Shown: piece by piece, positions 52,204 through 61,632 of the stretch
How the letters are laid out: the number at the start of each line of letters is the position of its first letter
How positions within the stretch are numbered: the first letter of the stretch is position 1
Assembly (NCBI GenBank): GCA_964445695.1
Contig: CAYULF010000006.1
Location: 124,001-188,000 of the forward strand
Length of the DNA: 64,000 nucleotides
Direction of reading: 5' to 3'
Source: JAUIKM01 sp964445695
GTDB lineage: Bacteria; Bacteroidota; Ignavibacteria; Kapaibacteriales; UBA7675
The notes under the pieces: generated by a model
Database searches by the model: none
Told to the model about the DNA's origin: nothing
The model's input: only the letters and a program-made list of their open reading frames with translations
Made by a program: the position numbers and the translations under genes

Positions 52204-52800
52204 ATGCGCTACAGTTCCACGTCAATCGAGGCCGCAATCGAGGCACTCAGCGCCCTGCCGACGATAGGACGCAAGTCCGCCCAGCGCCTGGCTCTGCACC
52301 TGCTACGCCAGCCGCGCGAACGCGTCGAAGCCCTGGCGCGCGCCCTGCTCGACATGAAAGACCAGGTCATTCTCTGCGGTCGCTGTTTTAACCTGACCGA
52401 GCAGGATCCCTGCGCCATCTGCGCCTCCCCCAAACGCGACAACTCCGTTGTCTGCGTCGTGGAAGAACCCAGCGACCTGCTGGCGATTGAACGCACGAAC
52501 GAATACTTCGGGCTCTACCACGTGCTGCACGGCTCGCTCAACCCGCTCGACGGTATCGGTCCGGACGAGCTGAAAATCCGCGAACTGTTGCCGCGTCTCA
52601 ACGAATCCGTCCGCGAGGTGATTCTGGCGATGAATCCCAATACCGAAGGCGAAGTGACGACGCAATATCTCATGCGCATCATGAAGTCGCTCGACGTGAA
52701 GGTCTCGCGCATCGCCCGCGGCATCCCGATCGGCAGCGACCTGGAGCTGGCCGACGACGCAACAATCTCGCGCGCTCTTCAGGGGCGCATCCAACTATGA
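52204..52800 (+). CDS. recR: Recombination protein RecR
   Basis: RecR loads RecA together with RecO and RecF at gaps. The 198-residue protein has the helix-hairpin-helix ALPTIGRKSAQRLALHLL, a zinc finger with Cys58, Cys61, Cys70 and Cys73 (CGRCFNLTEQDPCAIC), and a TOPRIM domain (VVCVVEEPSDLLAIER, HVLHGSLNPLDGIGPDEL, NPNTEGEVTTQYL). Length is normal. Its stop overlaps the next start by four bases (ATGA), so it is coupled to the methyltransferase gene. Confidence 0.96.
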   Translation: MRYSSTSIEAAIEALSALPTIGRKSAQRLALHLLRQPRERVEALARALLDMKDQVILCGRCFNLTEQDPCAICASPKRDNSVVCVVEEPSDLLAIERTNEYFGLYHVLHGSLNPLDGIGPDELKIRELLPRLNESVREVILAMNPNTEGEVTTQYLMRIMKSLDVKVSRIARGIPIGSDLELADDATISRALQGRIQL

Positions 52801-53543
52801 AAATGCAAAGCGAAAACCCGCCCTGGTTTGCCGAGTGGTTCAACAGCGACCTCTACACGCGCGTGTACAAACACCGCTGCGACGCCGAGGCGCACACGAC
52901 CGTCCAGCTGATGCTGCAGGTTCTCGACCTGCCCGCCGGCTCCCGCGTTCTGGACCTGGCCTGCGGCAACGGACGCCACACGCTGGCGCTGCACGAAGCC
53001 GGACTGGACGCCGCCGGACTCGATCTCTCCCCCACTCTGCTCCAGCAGGCGCGCGAACGCCTGCCCGCCGACGTTCCGCTGTTTAACCAGGACATGCGCG
53101 ATCCGATTCCGCACGGCCCCTGGGACGCCGTCGGCAACTTCTTTACGAGTTTCGGCTACTTCGACGACCGCGAGCAGGACGTTCAAGTGCTGCGGCGCGT
53201 ACACGACGCCCTGCTCGAACGGCGCGGCCACTTCTTTTTCGACTACCTCAACGCCGAGCATACGCGAAGCAATCTGGTGCCGCAGGAGGAATCCACCGTC
53301 GAAGATCTGGTGATCCGCCAGGAGCGGCGCGCCGACGCCCGCCACGTACACAAAAAAATCAGCATTCGCCAGGGCGAACGCGAGCACAGCTTTGAGGAAC
53401 GCGTACGCCTTTACACGCTGGACGACTTTCGCGACATGTTCGCCGCCGCCGGGTTATCCATCCGAAACGTGTACGGCGACTATCGCGGCGCGGACTTCGG
53501 TCCGGAATCGCCACGGCTCATCCTCGTCGCTCAGGCGGAATAA
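52797..53543 (+). CDS. SAM-dependent class I methyltransferase
   Basis: The 248-residue protein has the SAM-binding motif VLDLACGNGRH (near residue 50), the acidic motif AAGLDLSPTLLQ, and the later WDAVGNFFTSFGYF. This is a general Rossmann methyltransferase; the substrate is not identifiable. The opening WFAEWFNSDLYTRVYKHR is shared with related family members in the Bacteroidota. Its ATG overlaps the recR stop, indicating co-expression. Confidence 0.87.
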   Translation: MKMQSENPPWFAEWFNSDLYTRVYKHRCDAEAHTTVQLMLQVLDLPAGSRVLDLACGNGRHTLALHEAGLDAAGLDLSPTLLQQARERLPADVPLFNQDMRDPIPHGPWDAVGNFFTSFGYFDDREQDVQVLRRVHDALLERRGHFFFDYLNAEHTRSNLVPQEESTVEDLVIRQERRADARHVHKKISIRQGEREHSFEERVRLYTLDDFRDMFAAAGLSIRNVYGDYRGADFGPESPRLILVAQAE

Positions 53544-53561
53544 CGCTCCGGCAGGCGCACC

Positions 53562-54242
53562 ATGTTAACACAACGCTTTACTCTGCGGACTTTTTGCGGT
53601 CCGGACAGCCTTTTAAAACCCCTCTTGTTTGTCAGCGCATTTACAGCGCTCAGTCTCGCGGTCTCCGCCTGCGGCTGGCTCAACACGCGCGAGCCGGAAG
53701 AACCCGACGCCGGCAGCACCTCATTTATCCCGCCGACTTCGCCCGACATCGTACTGTTAAACTTCAGCGCGGCCATCCGCGAAAAAAACGCCGAAAAGTT
53801 TGCGGCCTGTTTTCCCGAGGCGTCGCTGGATGAGATCAATCCGGAAAAAGACAAAAGTTATCTGTTTGAACCCTCGGCCGAAGCCGCGCAGCGCTTTGCG
53901 GGTGTCTTTGCCGACTGGGACGTCGAGCGCGAACGCCAGGCTTTTGTGGCGCTGATGGCGCGCGTGCCGGAAACGCGCATTCCCGCGCTGACGCTGTCGG
54001 CCGGGCTGACGCAGTTCGAAACGCAGTCGCCCGATTCCAGCCGGTACATTTCCGACTACGTCTTTGTGCACGGCGCCGCCGGCGAGAGTGCGCCGGACAC
54101 GGTGGCCGGAACGCTCTCTTTTACACTGCAGCCGGCGGACAACGGTTTCTGGTACATTCGTCGCTGGACGGACCTGGCCGAGGACGCTTCCGACGCCACG
54201 CGCGAAACCTGGAGCACGCTCAAGGCGCAGTTCGTCAACTGA
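53562..54242 (+). CDS. Lipoprotein, NTF2-like (copy A)
   Basis: The 226-residue protein has a signal and a lipobox (ALSLAVSAC, then GWLNTREPEEPD), so it should be lipid-anchored. The body begins VLLNFSAAIREKNAEKFAACF, which resembles the helix of NTF2/SnoaL-like proteins, and its C-terminal NGFWYIRRWTDLA matches ENWLIERWRDES in the following gene, so both probably share one fold. The role is unknown. It begins 18 bases after the methyltransferase gene. Confidence 0.7.
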   Translation: MLTQRFTLRTFCGPDSLLKPLLFVSAFTALSLAVSACGWLNTREPEEPDAGSTSFIPPTSPDIVLLNFSAAIREKNAEKFAACFPEASLDEINPEKDKSYLFEPSAEAAQRFAGVFADWDVERERQAFVALMARVPETRIPALTLSAGLTQFETQSPDSSRYISDYVFVHGAAGESAPDTVAGTLSFTLQPADNGFWYIRRWTDLAEDASDATRETWSTLKAQFVN

Positions 54243-54347
54243 GGACGCGCTTGTGCGGAGACCGCCCGGCGGCTGCACACCCGACACCCGGAGCGGCGCA
54301 TCAAATGGTCTTTCCTCGCTGAATCAAATGTTGTAAGTTGGCGCCGC

Positions 54348-54908
54348 GTGCAAAACAAGAGCTTTCATATCGGATTGGACAAAAAGCGCAGTCCCCTGCC
54401 GGCGGTCCTGTTGTTTGTTGCGGCGGTCATTGCGGTTACGGCGTGTACAAATCCGTTTGCGCCTGCGTTGGACGAAGACAGCGGCGGACAAAACCTGCTG
54501 GGCGACCAGACGACGATTGAAGGCGTTTTCCAGAACATGCGCTACGCTTACATCTTCAAGGACACGCTGATTTACGGACGCCTGCTCGCGCCTGATTTTA
54601 CATTTGTCTACCGCGACTACAGCAACCTGGACACGCCCAAGGACGAGACCTGGGGACGCGACGAGGAAATGTTCTCGACGACGGGCCTGTTCCAGACCGC
54701 GCAAAACCTGGACCTGGTGTGGAATGAGGTGATCGTCTCCATCGGCGATTCGGTGCTGGCGGATGTGTCGCGAGGATTTAACCTGACGGTAACGCTGAGT
54801 GCGCGCGATGTTTTGCGGGTGGACGGCCGCGTTAACCTGCGGCTGCGGCGCGCACACCCGGAAGAAAACTGGCTGATAGAGCGCTGGCGCGACGAATCCA
54901 ATTTTTAA
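54348..54908 (+). CDS. Lipoprotein, NTF2-like (copy B)
   Basis: A 186-residue protein starting at GTG 54348, with a hydrophobic signal (AVLLFVAAVIAV) and lipobox VTAC followed by an acidic stretch. The body (FQNMRYAYIFKDTLIYGRLLAPDFTFVY) and the C-terminus resemble the NTF2-like pattern of the previous gene. The two form a tandem pair and may have arisen by duplication, although overall similarity is weak. The role is unknown. Confidence 0.7.
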   Translation: MQNKSFHIGLDKKRSPLPAVLLFVAAVIAVTACTNPFAPALDEDSGGQNLLGDQTTIEGVFQNMRYAYIFKDTLIYGRLLAPDFTFVYRDYSNLDTPKDETWGRDEEMFSTTGLFQTAQNLDLVWNEVIVSIGDSVLADVSRGFNLTVTLSARDVLRVDGRVNLRLRRAHPEENWLIERWRDESNF

Positions 54909-54985
54909 CCTTTCCCCTTTTAACGCGTCAGCCGAGCAAGAGCTGACAAGATTAAACAACCATTGCCGGAGAATCCGGGCACGGC

Positions 54986-56971
54986 ATGCAGATTCGTGAA
55001 ATTCCGCACTATTTCCGGGTGGTCTGGCGCCACCGCGTTCTGCCGCTGGCATGGCGTTACGGCATCGCCCTGCGCGACCCGCTGCCGGGCAATCAGGACC
55101 TTTACAGACTTTTCCCCAGGCTGGACCGCGAGGAATTTGCGGCTGAATTCAGCGAGAGCATAGCGCCGCGCCTGCCTTTCGACATGCAGACGGAAACAGA
55201 ACTATTACGCGAGGAGATGCTGCAGATCTTCAGCGCCGAAGAAATTGTTAAACAAGCCACGGCCGTACGTCTGCACCGCTTCCAGCTGCTCGAAGAAACG
55301 GAACGCCACCTGGGCGGTGAAATCGCGTGGCAGCGCGACTACAAAAGCGGCGTCGACTGGCCGCAGCGCCCCGCGCACGACTTTCCGCTGACGCAGCCCG
55401 GCGCGGATGTAAAGTATCCCTGGGAGCTGAGCCGCTGCCAATGGTTGAACTGGCTCGGCATGGCCTACCTGCTGGACGAAAGCCCCGAATGGGCGCGTAC
55501 ATATGAGAATCTGCTAAGCGACTGGATTAAACAGAATCCGGTCGGGATCGGCGTCAACTGGCGCATGCCGATGGAAGTGGCCATCCGCGCCATCAACTGG
55601 ATCTACGGCTGGGCGTTTTTTGCGGAAGCATTTGAGGTCAGCGATGAATTCAGGATGTCCATGCTGCGCATGTTGTTGGCGCACGGCAGCTTCCTTGAAT
55701 ACAACCTGGAATACACGCGCCACCCGGGCAATCACCTGGACGCCAACCTGGCCGGGCTAATGGCGCTCGGCGTGTTTTTTGACGACTGCAAGGTCGGCAA
55801 ACGCTGGCAGAGGAAGGCGCGCGCCATGCTCGAGCGCGAAATACGGCGACAGGTGTACGAGGACGGCGTCAACTACGAAAAGTCGAGCGGCTACCACCGC
55901 CTGGTAATGGAATGTTTTACCGTGGCGCTGGCATTCGGACGGCGCGGCGGTATTGATTTTTCTCTTGAATATCATAAGAGGCTGGCGTCCATGGCGCGTT
56001 TCTGTGCGGCCTACACGCGTCCGGACGGCAGCACGCCCAATTTCGGCGACATGGACAACGGCCGCATTCTGCGCTTCCGCGCCGACGAGGACTTCCTCTA
56101 CCACGGCGACAATCTGCACGACACGGCGCAGCTGCTGGCGCAGCCGCAGCTTGCGGCCGGCGTACCCAAACAATCGCCCGACCTTTTGTTTGCCGGCGGC
56201 GCACAGAGCGGCGAATTTGCCGACTCATCCGAAGCGAACTTAAACAACGCTCCCGCCGACGTCGAAGCGCTGCAGTACTTCCGACGCGGCGGTTACCTGG
56301 TGCACCGTTCAGCCACGCATCACTTTATGATCGATCTGGGCGATTATGGCATGGACGGCTGGGGCGGCCACGGCCACAACGATTGCCTGGCATTCACTCT
56401 CTGGCTGCTCGGCACGGAGCTGTTCTGCGACAGCGGAACGGGCGTCTACACACAGGATCCGGCGCTGCGCAATCGCCTGCGCGGCACCCAGGCGCACAAC
56501 ACCGTCGCCGCCGGTGAACTGGAACAGGTTGAATTCGGCGGCTTGTGGAGGATTAAACAGGACGGCACGAATGTTAAAGTTGTCACTCTGGAGGGCAATC
56601 CGGCGTCACTCGACCTCAGCGCCGAACACTCGGGCTACCTTGCGCGCCGCGGTTTTAAACACCGCCGCAGCGTGGCGCTGCGCATGTTTAACAAGGGCGG
56701 CGAATTGACAATCAGCGACACAATCGAAGGTACAGATCCCGGCGACGCCAGAGCCTGGTACCACCTGCATCCTGACCTGAAATTCAACGCCGCCGGCGAA
56801 GGAGTGCTGGAATGCACTTTGGCGCAGGGCCGCGCGCGGATAGAAGTCGGGCAGCCGATCCACCTGCTCGACGCCCCCTGGTCTCCGGCCTACGGCGTTG
56901 TTAAACAACACAAGGTCTTCAGTCTGGCCTGCCCGGCGACATTGCGGCTCAGCTGGGAACTCACCGTTTAA
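54986..56971 (+). CDS. Heparinase II/III-family polysaccharide lyase-like protein
   Basis: The 661-residue protein matches the heparinase II/III family: an alpha-toroid domain with YPWELSRCQWLNWLG, GVNYEKSSGYHRLVMEC and GDMDNGRILRF, followed by a beta-sandwich (VDALEYF-like, FMIDLGDYGMDGWGGHGHNDCLAF, CDSGTGVYTQDPALRNRLRGTQAHNT). The His in GHGHNDCLAF and the Tyr/His-rich cores are typical of the active centre. No signal peptide is present in the first 40 residues, so it may be cytosolic. Members act on uronic-acid polymers or in capsule and exopolysaccharide assembly; which applies here is unknown. The stop TAA is embedded in a GTTTAA motif. Confidence 0.9.
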   Translation: MQIREIPHYFRVVWRHRVLPLAWRYGIALRDPLPGNQDLYRLFPRLDREEFAAEFSESIAPRLPFDMQTETELLREEMLQIFSAEEIVKQATAVRLHRFQLLEETERHLGGEIAWQRDYKSGVDWPQRPAHDFPLTQPGADVKYPWELSRCQWLNWLGMAYLLDESPEWARTYENLLSDWIKQNPVGIGVNWRMPMEVAIRAINWIYGWAFFAEAFEVSDEFRMSMLRMLLAHGSFLEYNLEYTRHPGNHLDANLAGLMALGVFFDDCKVGKRWQRKARAMLEREIRRQVYEDGVNYEKSSGYHRLVMECFTVALAFGRRGGIDFSLEYHKRLASMARFCAAYTRPDGSTPNFGDMDNGRILRFRADEDFLYHGDNLHDTAQLLAQPQLAAGVPKQSPDLLFAGGAQSGEFADSSEANLNNAPADVEALQYFRRGGYLVHRSATHHFMIDLGDYGMDGWGGHGHNDCLAFTLWLLGTELFCDSGTGVYTQDPALRNRLRGTQAHNTVAAGELEQVEFGGLWRIKQDGTNVKVVTLEGNPASLDLSAEHSGYLARRGFKHRRSVALRMFNKGGELTISDTIEGTDPGDARAWYHLHPDLKFNAAGEGVLECTLAQGRARIEVGQPIHLLDAPWSPAYGVVKQHKVFSLACPATLRLSWELTV

Positions 56972-56986
56972 CATCCTCCCTTCCGG

Positions 56987-57026
56987 TAAAAACAACAGGC
57001 CGCAACACGCAGAGCGCATTGCGGCC
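56987..57026 (-). terminator. Terminator between heparinase-like and T9SS cargo genes
   Basis: GGCCGCAA (56998-57005) pairs with TTGCGGCC (57019-57026). On the minus strand it is followed by TGTTGTTTTT, so it ends the leftward gene 57103-58848. A second hairpin (GGAACCCGTCG/CGGCGGGTTCC, 57033-57064) lies in between. Confidence 0.75.
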
Positions 57027-57102
57027 CGAACAGGAACCCGTCGATTTCAACAACGGCGGGTTCCATGGCACATGACCCGGCACAAAGCCGGATCCGCTGG
57101 TC

Positions 57103-58848
57103 TTATTCGATAATCATGAATTTGTTAAACGACACCGCGCCCTGCGGACCCGTGAGTTTAACAAAGTAGACGCCGGCGTTCCAGTCGTTCGTCGCCATTT
57201 CCACGCCGGACGCCGCCGCGTCCAGATCCTCACTCAGCAACACTTTACCCGTGGCATCGCTGATTTCCATGTGCGTGTACACATCGCCCTGGAACTCAAA
57301 ACGCATGATATTGCCGACTTTAAGCGGATTGGGATACGCCGCAAATTCGGACTCGTCGCCCGGCAGTTGGGGCGACGAAGCGCCTCGACGGCAGTACATG
57401 TAAACGATAGCACATTGCTCCAGGTCTGCGAGGAGTTCTTCCTGCGGCACGTTGGCATTGCGCGACGTGTAACACTGGTCATAGCTGAAGATCGGAGCGA
57501 TCTGATTAAACTGCGTCGTTTCCGGCGGATCCGGCAATGTTTTTTCACAACCTGTCCAACCGGCCAGGTCGGACTGGACGTGGTAAAACTCATAGTCTCT
57601 ACCGCCTATCGTCTGATCAATAAGACCGGCCATGCGTAGAGTTGCCATTTTCTGCGTCGAGCCGATTCCGGTAGCAGCGGCATAATCGATGTCGTACAGA
57701 CGGTCTTCCTGTAAATCGCCATACATGTTAAACACAACGTAGGGCGGCGAAAGCGTCGGCGTGATTTCGAACATGTAGCTGTCCGTCAGGCTGGCAAAAC
57801 CAGGCACGGTGTTCGTTTCACCGGCTACAACGAGATTGCGCGCCTGTCCAAGCCCGTTGTCGATGCCCAGATCGATACCCCAGGCGCGATCGTCCGAACC
57901 GCCCTGCAGATCGTGATAGTGCAAAGCTCCGATGCGCGTCTGCGTGGTATTGTTGAATGCCGCCAACAGAACGTCTTGATTGTTTGATCCCAGGGCAAGT
58001 GATGAACCGGCGCAGTAGATCCTGTTGGTACCGGCGTCATAGACCGCAGAGCGGTATTCCTGAAACCAGCCATTTGCACCTGAGAGATTAGACCAGAGGA
58101 AAGCACCCGCACCGGTCGTAGCCAGTACCATGGCATAGGTCGTGCCATTGTTCAGGCTCAGAGCCGAACCAACCATGATCAGGTTGCCGTTGCTGTCTTC
58201 TTCCACATCCCAGCTTTCCTCTTCGTAATTGGGAGCCGAATAGTGACCGCCCCACAACAGGACTCCGTTACTTTGCAAACGGCAGAGAAAGGCATCGCGA
58301 AAATCGGGACCTACGCCGGTGTTGTCCGCTCGACCTGTCACTATGATATCGCCGTTGACCGATGATTCAAGCAAACCAAAACCGTTGTACACCCAGGTGG
58401 GATGTTGAATGCTGCAGTACACCAGTTTGGACCACAGCACGACGCCCGCCGGATCGGTACGCACAACAAGCGCTCCCTTAATACCGGAAGTCGGGTGTGT
58501 TGCGCCGCAGGTAAAAACAATGTCCTGATTGGCGCAGACAATCACGTCGTAGTCTTCAAGATTGCTGTGCAGATTGAATGATTTGGTCCACTGCATAATA
58601 CCCTGGTAATCCGTTTTCACCAAGGTCGGCTTGGTATTGCCCGGATACGAATCCAGAATCGGACCAATCAGCACTGAAGAGTTGTCCGTACCGTCGACGC
58701 TGACGGCTCTGGCCCACTCATCCGCAGCGAGATTGGAAGATGCATACATCAATTCGAATGTATACTGGGACTGGGCCTGTGCCACATACGCGCCACAACA
58801 GAGCGCCAGGACAGCACAGGCTGCCATGCGTTTAAAAATTGACAACAT
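57103..58848 (-). CDS. Secreted propeller-like protein with T9SS sorting domain
   Basis: The 581-residue protein has a signal peptide (MAACAVLALCCGAYVAQAQ). The body has repeats of the kind seen in SBBP-type propellers (VLWSKLVYCSI, LWGGHYSAPNYEEESWDVEEDSNGNLIMVG, AVYDAGTNRIYCAGSS). The last 80 residues, from EFAAYPNPLKVGNIMRFEF, are a T9SS type-A sorting domain ending NKFMIIE. A pair of Cys (DQCYTSR and EQC) may form disulphides. The function is not known. It ends at the terminator near 57000. Confidence 0.85.
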   Translation of the reverse strand: MLSIFKRMAACAVLALCCGAYVAQAQSQYTFELMYASSNLAADEWARAVSVDGTDNSSVLIGPILDSYPGNTKPTLVKTDYQGIMQWTKSFNLHSNLEDYDVIVCANQDIVFTCGATHPTSGIKGALVVRTDPAGVVLWSKLVYCSIQHPTWVYNGFGLLESSVNGDIIVTGRADNTGVGPDFRDAFLCRLQSNGVLLWGGHYSAPNYEEESWDVEEDSNGNLIMVGSALSLNNGTTYAMVLATTGAGAFLWSNLSGANGWFQEYRSAVYDAGTNRIYCAGSSLALGSNNQDVLLAAFNNTTQTRIGALHYHDLQGGSDDRAWGIDLGIDNGLGQARNLVVAGETNTVPGFASLTDSYMFEITPTLSPPYVVFNMYGDLQEDRLYDIDYAAATGIGSTQKMATLRMAGLIDQTIGGRDYEFYHVQSDLAGWTGCEKTLPDPPETTQFNQIAPIFSYDQCYTSRNANVPQEELLADLEQCAIVYMYCRRGASSPQLPGDESEFAAYPNPLKVGNIMRFEFQGDVYTHMEISDATGKVLLSEDLDAAASGVEMATNDWNAGVYFVKLTGPQGAVSFNKFMIIE

Positions 58849-59461
58849 TGTTAGATTCCTGTTAAACGTTGAAAAATGATCTCGTATCGTCGCCCCGGCT
58901 TCTCAGGCAACGTGGATGGCCGGATAGTAAAACTTAAACACGTCCGGCCCAAAACACCTGTGGAATCAACCCTCTAGTGGTCAAAAAACTCCGGTCATTC
59001 CTCAGCGGGTGTTTGTATGATCTCCGCGCAGAGAATTCACGGGCTATAATACAGAATCAACAAGCCGAAGTCCAGTAATCCGAGTGAGTAAAAAAGGATG
59101 AGGAGGCTCTTAACTTGTTGGCAAGCAATAAGTTAAGCGAGCAACATCAAGAGGAGTGAGGTAAAAACGGACCAGTGTGTTGTTTAACATGCTCGGCAGA
59201 TCGGCGGCGGCGAAACATATCTGCGCTACAGCGACGACGAAGCAGAGAGTTAATTGCGCCGCCGACAAAAAACCGCACTCAGCGCTTAGAGCGGAATTGA
59301 CCCGAGGTTGGCAGCCCGGAAGTAAACCATACATAGAAAGCGACCAGACCGGAATATTGTCATTTTTCCATTCGGCAGAAAAGTGTAGTTTCATCCGATT
59401 TGGACGCGTGGTCGACAGCCGCGTTCATCTGCAGGCTCTGCTCTATCAATCGTACGTTATC
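58849..59461. other. Leader region of the TPR-HTH gene
   Basis: The frame of the next gene is open from 59177, but nothing upstream of 59462 looks like protein. The region contains the divergent promoters of the T9SS cargo and the TPR-HTH gene. No RNA gene is recognised. Confidence 0.5.
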
Positions 59462-61423
59462 ATGTCTGGTTTAACCAACGGCGAAACATCGAGTCGTGAA
59501 TTTCTGCTGGAGAAATTGGCAACGTCACGCGGACACAAACGCGTGGAGTGTTTGCACGCGCTTGCCTCGACGGACGGGCAGGATCAGGATGTAAACCTGC
59601 AGTTCCTGAACGAAGCGGCGGAGTTGCTGGGCGGACATGAGATCGCCATTCGCAACATCAAATCGCGCCGTCACGCAGCCCTGATCGTCGACAATCTAAT
59701 GTTGCGACTGAACCACACTCGCAAGACGCAGGGATTCGATGCCGCCCTGCCCCTGGCACATTCGGCCGAATTGATCGCCACGGAGTTCAAAGATGTTTAC
59801 CGCCGAATAAAAGCGCTCATTCAGGTCGGACGAACGCAATACAAACTAGGCAAGGCCCGGGAAGCGATCGACACATTGCAGAAGTGTCATCAGCTGAACG
59901 ACGCTGAACAGAATCAGGCACTCAGCGCTGAAATAAACCGGCAACTCGCCGAGATTCTGGCCATTCAGGGAGACAGTAAAACCGCCCTGCAACTGTTGGA
60001 ACAGGCCATGACAATTCGGCGCTCGCTGCACGACCGTGCCGGTGAAGGTGAATTGTTCAATCTGATGGGCCACGCGCACTATTTCTGCGGAGATTACGGC
60101 GCTGCGCTACCCTGTTTCCAGCAGTATAAAACCATCTGCACGGAGCTGGGCGACGCAAGTGGTGGCGCCACGGCCGACAACAACATCGGCCTGGTACTGC
60201 AATGGCTCGGCGATTACGGTGCTGCTCTGGATCACTACTTTGCAGCCCTGCGCCACAGTGAGAGCATCAACGACCTTCAGGCTGTGGCTGAAATGGGACG
60301 CAATATCGGCGTGGTGTACGAGCGCATGGAACGCCGCGATGAAGCGCTTGAGTTTTTGTTTAAGTCTTTACACCTGGCCGAGCAGATCGCCAACGACTTT
60401 GAACGAGCCGTCACCTATGCCAATATTGCCAATGTTTACAAGACGGAAAACACCCGCGACGCCAATCTGCGAGCGCTCGAATTTTACCACAAAGCGCTGG
60501 ATATTAACGTTCGCCTCGGCGACCGTCGTTATGAGGCCACACAACTTGTCAACATCAGCCAGGTCTACACCTTTCTGGAACAGTTCGACGAAGCCTTGCC
60601 TTACTGCAGCCGCGCACTGACCATGTTTGAAGAGTTCGACGATAACTGGGGTCGCATTCTAACCTTGATCGAGCTCGCAAGCTGTGAGCGGGGCCTCCAG
60701 CTCACAACAGATGCGGAGTCCCATTTGCACACGGCGCTAGAGCTGGCGAAAGAGTCGCGTTCAAATGACCTGCAATATCGCGTGCACAGCGCCTTGGTTG
60801 AATTGTATCGCCACACCGGCAACTACGAACGCGCCCTGACGCACTACGAGCAGTTTCACAAATGCAAAGAGTCTTTGTTTAACGAGCAGGCCGACCTGCG
60901 CACTAAAAATCTGCACATTCTGCACGACATGGAGCAGAAAGCGCGCGAACATGAAGTAATCCGCCTGCAGAATGAAAAGCTCGGCGCAGATGTTGAAGCG
61001 AAGACAAAAGAGTTAACTACCAAGGCGATGTATCTTTCGCAAAAGAACGACATTCTGAGTAAAGTTAAACGCGACCTGAACAAACTGGCGCAGAGCGGAG
61101 GTTCAGTCTCAGCCGCTCAAATCCTGGCGGTTGGCGATCAAATTGACGAGGTCATCAACGACGAGCAATCCTGGGAGGGTTTTGAGGCGCAGTTCAGTGC
61201 CTTGCATCCCGACTTTGTTCACAAACTTTCAACGGCCTTTCCGGCACTCTCTCCCACCGAGATCAAAGTGTGCACACTCATCATGTTGAATCTCTCCGCC
61301 AAGGAAAGCGCGCGCATCCTGAACGTCTCCGGCCGCAGCATCGGTCAATACCGCTACCGCATTCGCCACAAACTCGGCCTGGATCCCAGCCAGAACCTGC
61401 CCAATTTTCTGGCCGGAATCTGA
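59462..61423 (+). CDS. TPR-repeat protein with LuxR-like HTH (transcription regulator)
   Basis: ATG 59462 starts MSGLTNGETSSREFLLEKL and gives 653 residues; the open frame reaches back to 59177 but that part looks non-coding. The N-terminal two thirds contain TPR units (FNLMGHAHYFCGDYGAALPCF, NNIGLVLQWLGDYGAALDHY, VVYERMERRDEALEF). A coiled-coil near 560-600 (KTKELTTKAMYLSQKNDIL) leads to a HTH: LSPTEIKVCTLIMLNLSAKE, SARILNVSGRSIGQYRYRIR. This is a Bacteroidota-type TPR-LuxR regulator. No membrane helix or kinase is visible, so it may be a soluble one-component regulator. Its target is unknown. Confidence 0.9.
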   Translation: MSGLTNGETSSREFLLEKLATSRGHKRVECLHALASTDGQDQDVNLQFLNEAAELLGGHEIAIRNIKSRRHAALIVDNLMLRLNHTRKTQGFDAALPLAHSAELIATEFKDVYRRIKALIQVGRTQYKLGKAREAIDTLQKCHQLNDAEQNQALSAEINRQLAEILAIQGDSKTALQLLEQAMTIRRSLHDRAGEGELFNLMGHAHYFCGDYGAALPCFQQYKTICTELGDASGGATADNNIGLVLQWLGDYGAALDHYFAALRHSESINDLQAVAEMGRNIGVVYERMERRDEALEFLFKSLHLAEQIANDFERAVTYANIANVYKTENTRDANLRALEFYHKALDINVRLGDRRYEATQLVNISQVYTFLEQFDEALPYCSRALTMFEEFDDNWGRILTLIELASCERGLQLTTDAESHLHTALELAKESRSNDLQYRVHSALVELYRHTGNYERALTHYEQFHKCKESLFNEQADLRTKNLHILHDMEQKAREHEVIRLQNEKLGADVEAKTKELTTKAMYLSQKNDILSKVKRDLNKLAQSGGSVSAAQILAVGDQIDEVINDEQSWEGFEAQFSALHPDFVHKLSTAFPALSPTEIKVCTLIMLNLSAKESARILNVSGRSIGQYRYRIRHKLGLDPSQNLPNFLAGI

Positions 61424-61632
61424 CCATCCGACTCGTTTGTTGACATTTTGTCGTACTACACCGCAAAAAGTACGGCCACATATTGCCATCGTGATTGATT
61501 AATCAGCATGTCACGGCAGTCAACAAGCTTTCGGCACGTCGCCGGCGGCATTCGAGCGCTTCGGATTCCCGGCTTCGTGCTGAGCTGACTGTCCTGAAAC
61601 CACGGTAATTGTCTACACTCAGCGGAAATACA

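Noticed and set aside
60670..60715. GAGCTCGCAAGCTGTGAGC as a palindrome-family copy
   Set aside because: It lies inside the TPR-HTH gene, lacks the outer arms and does not pair as the others do.
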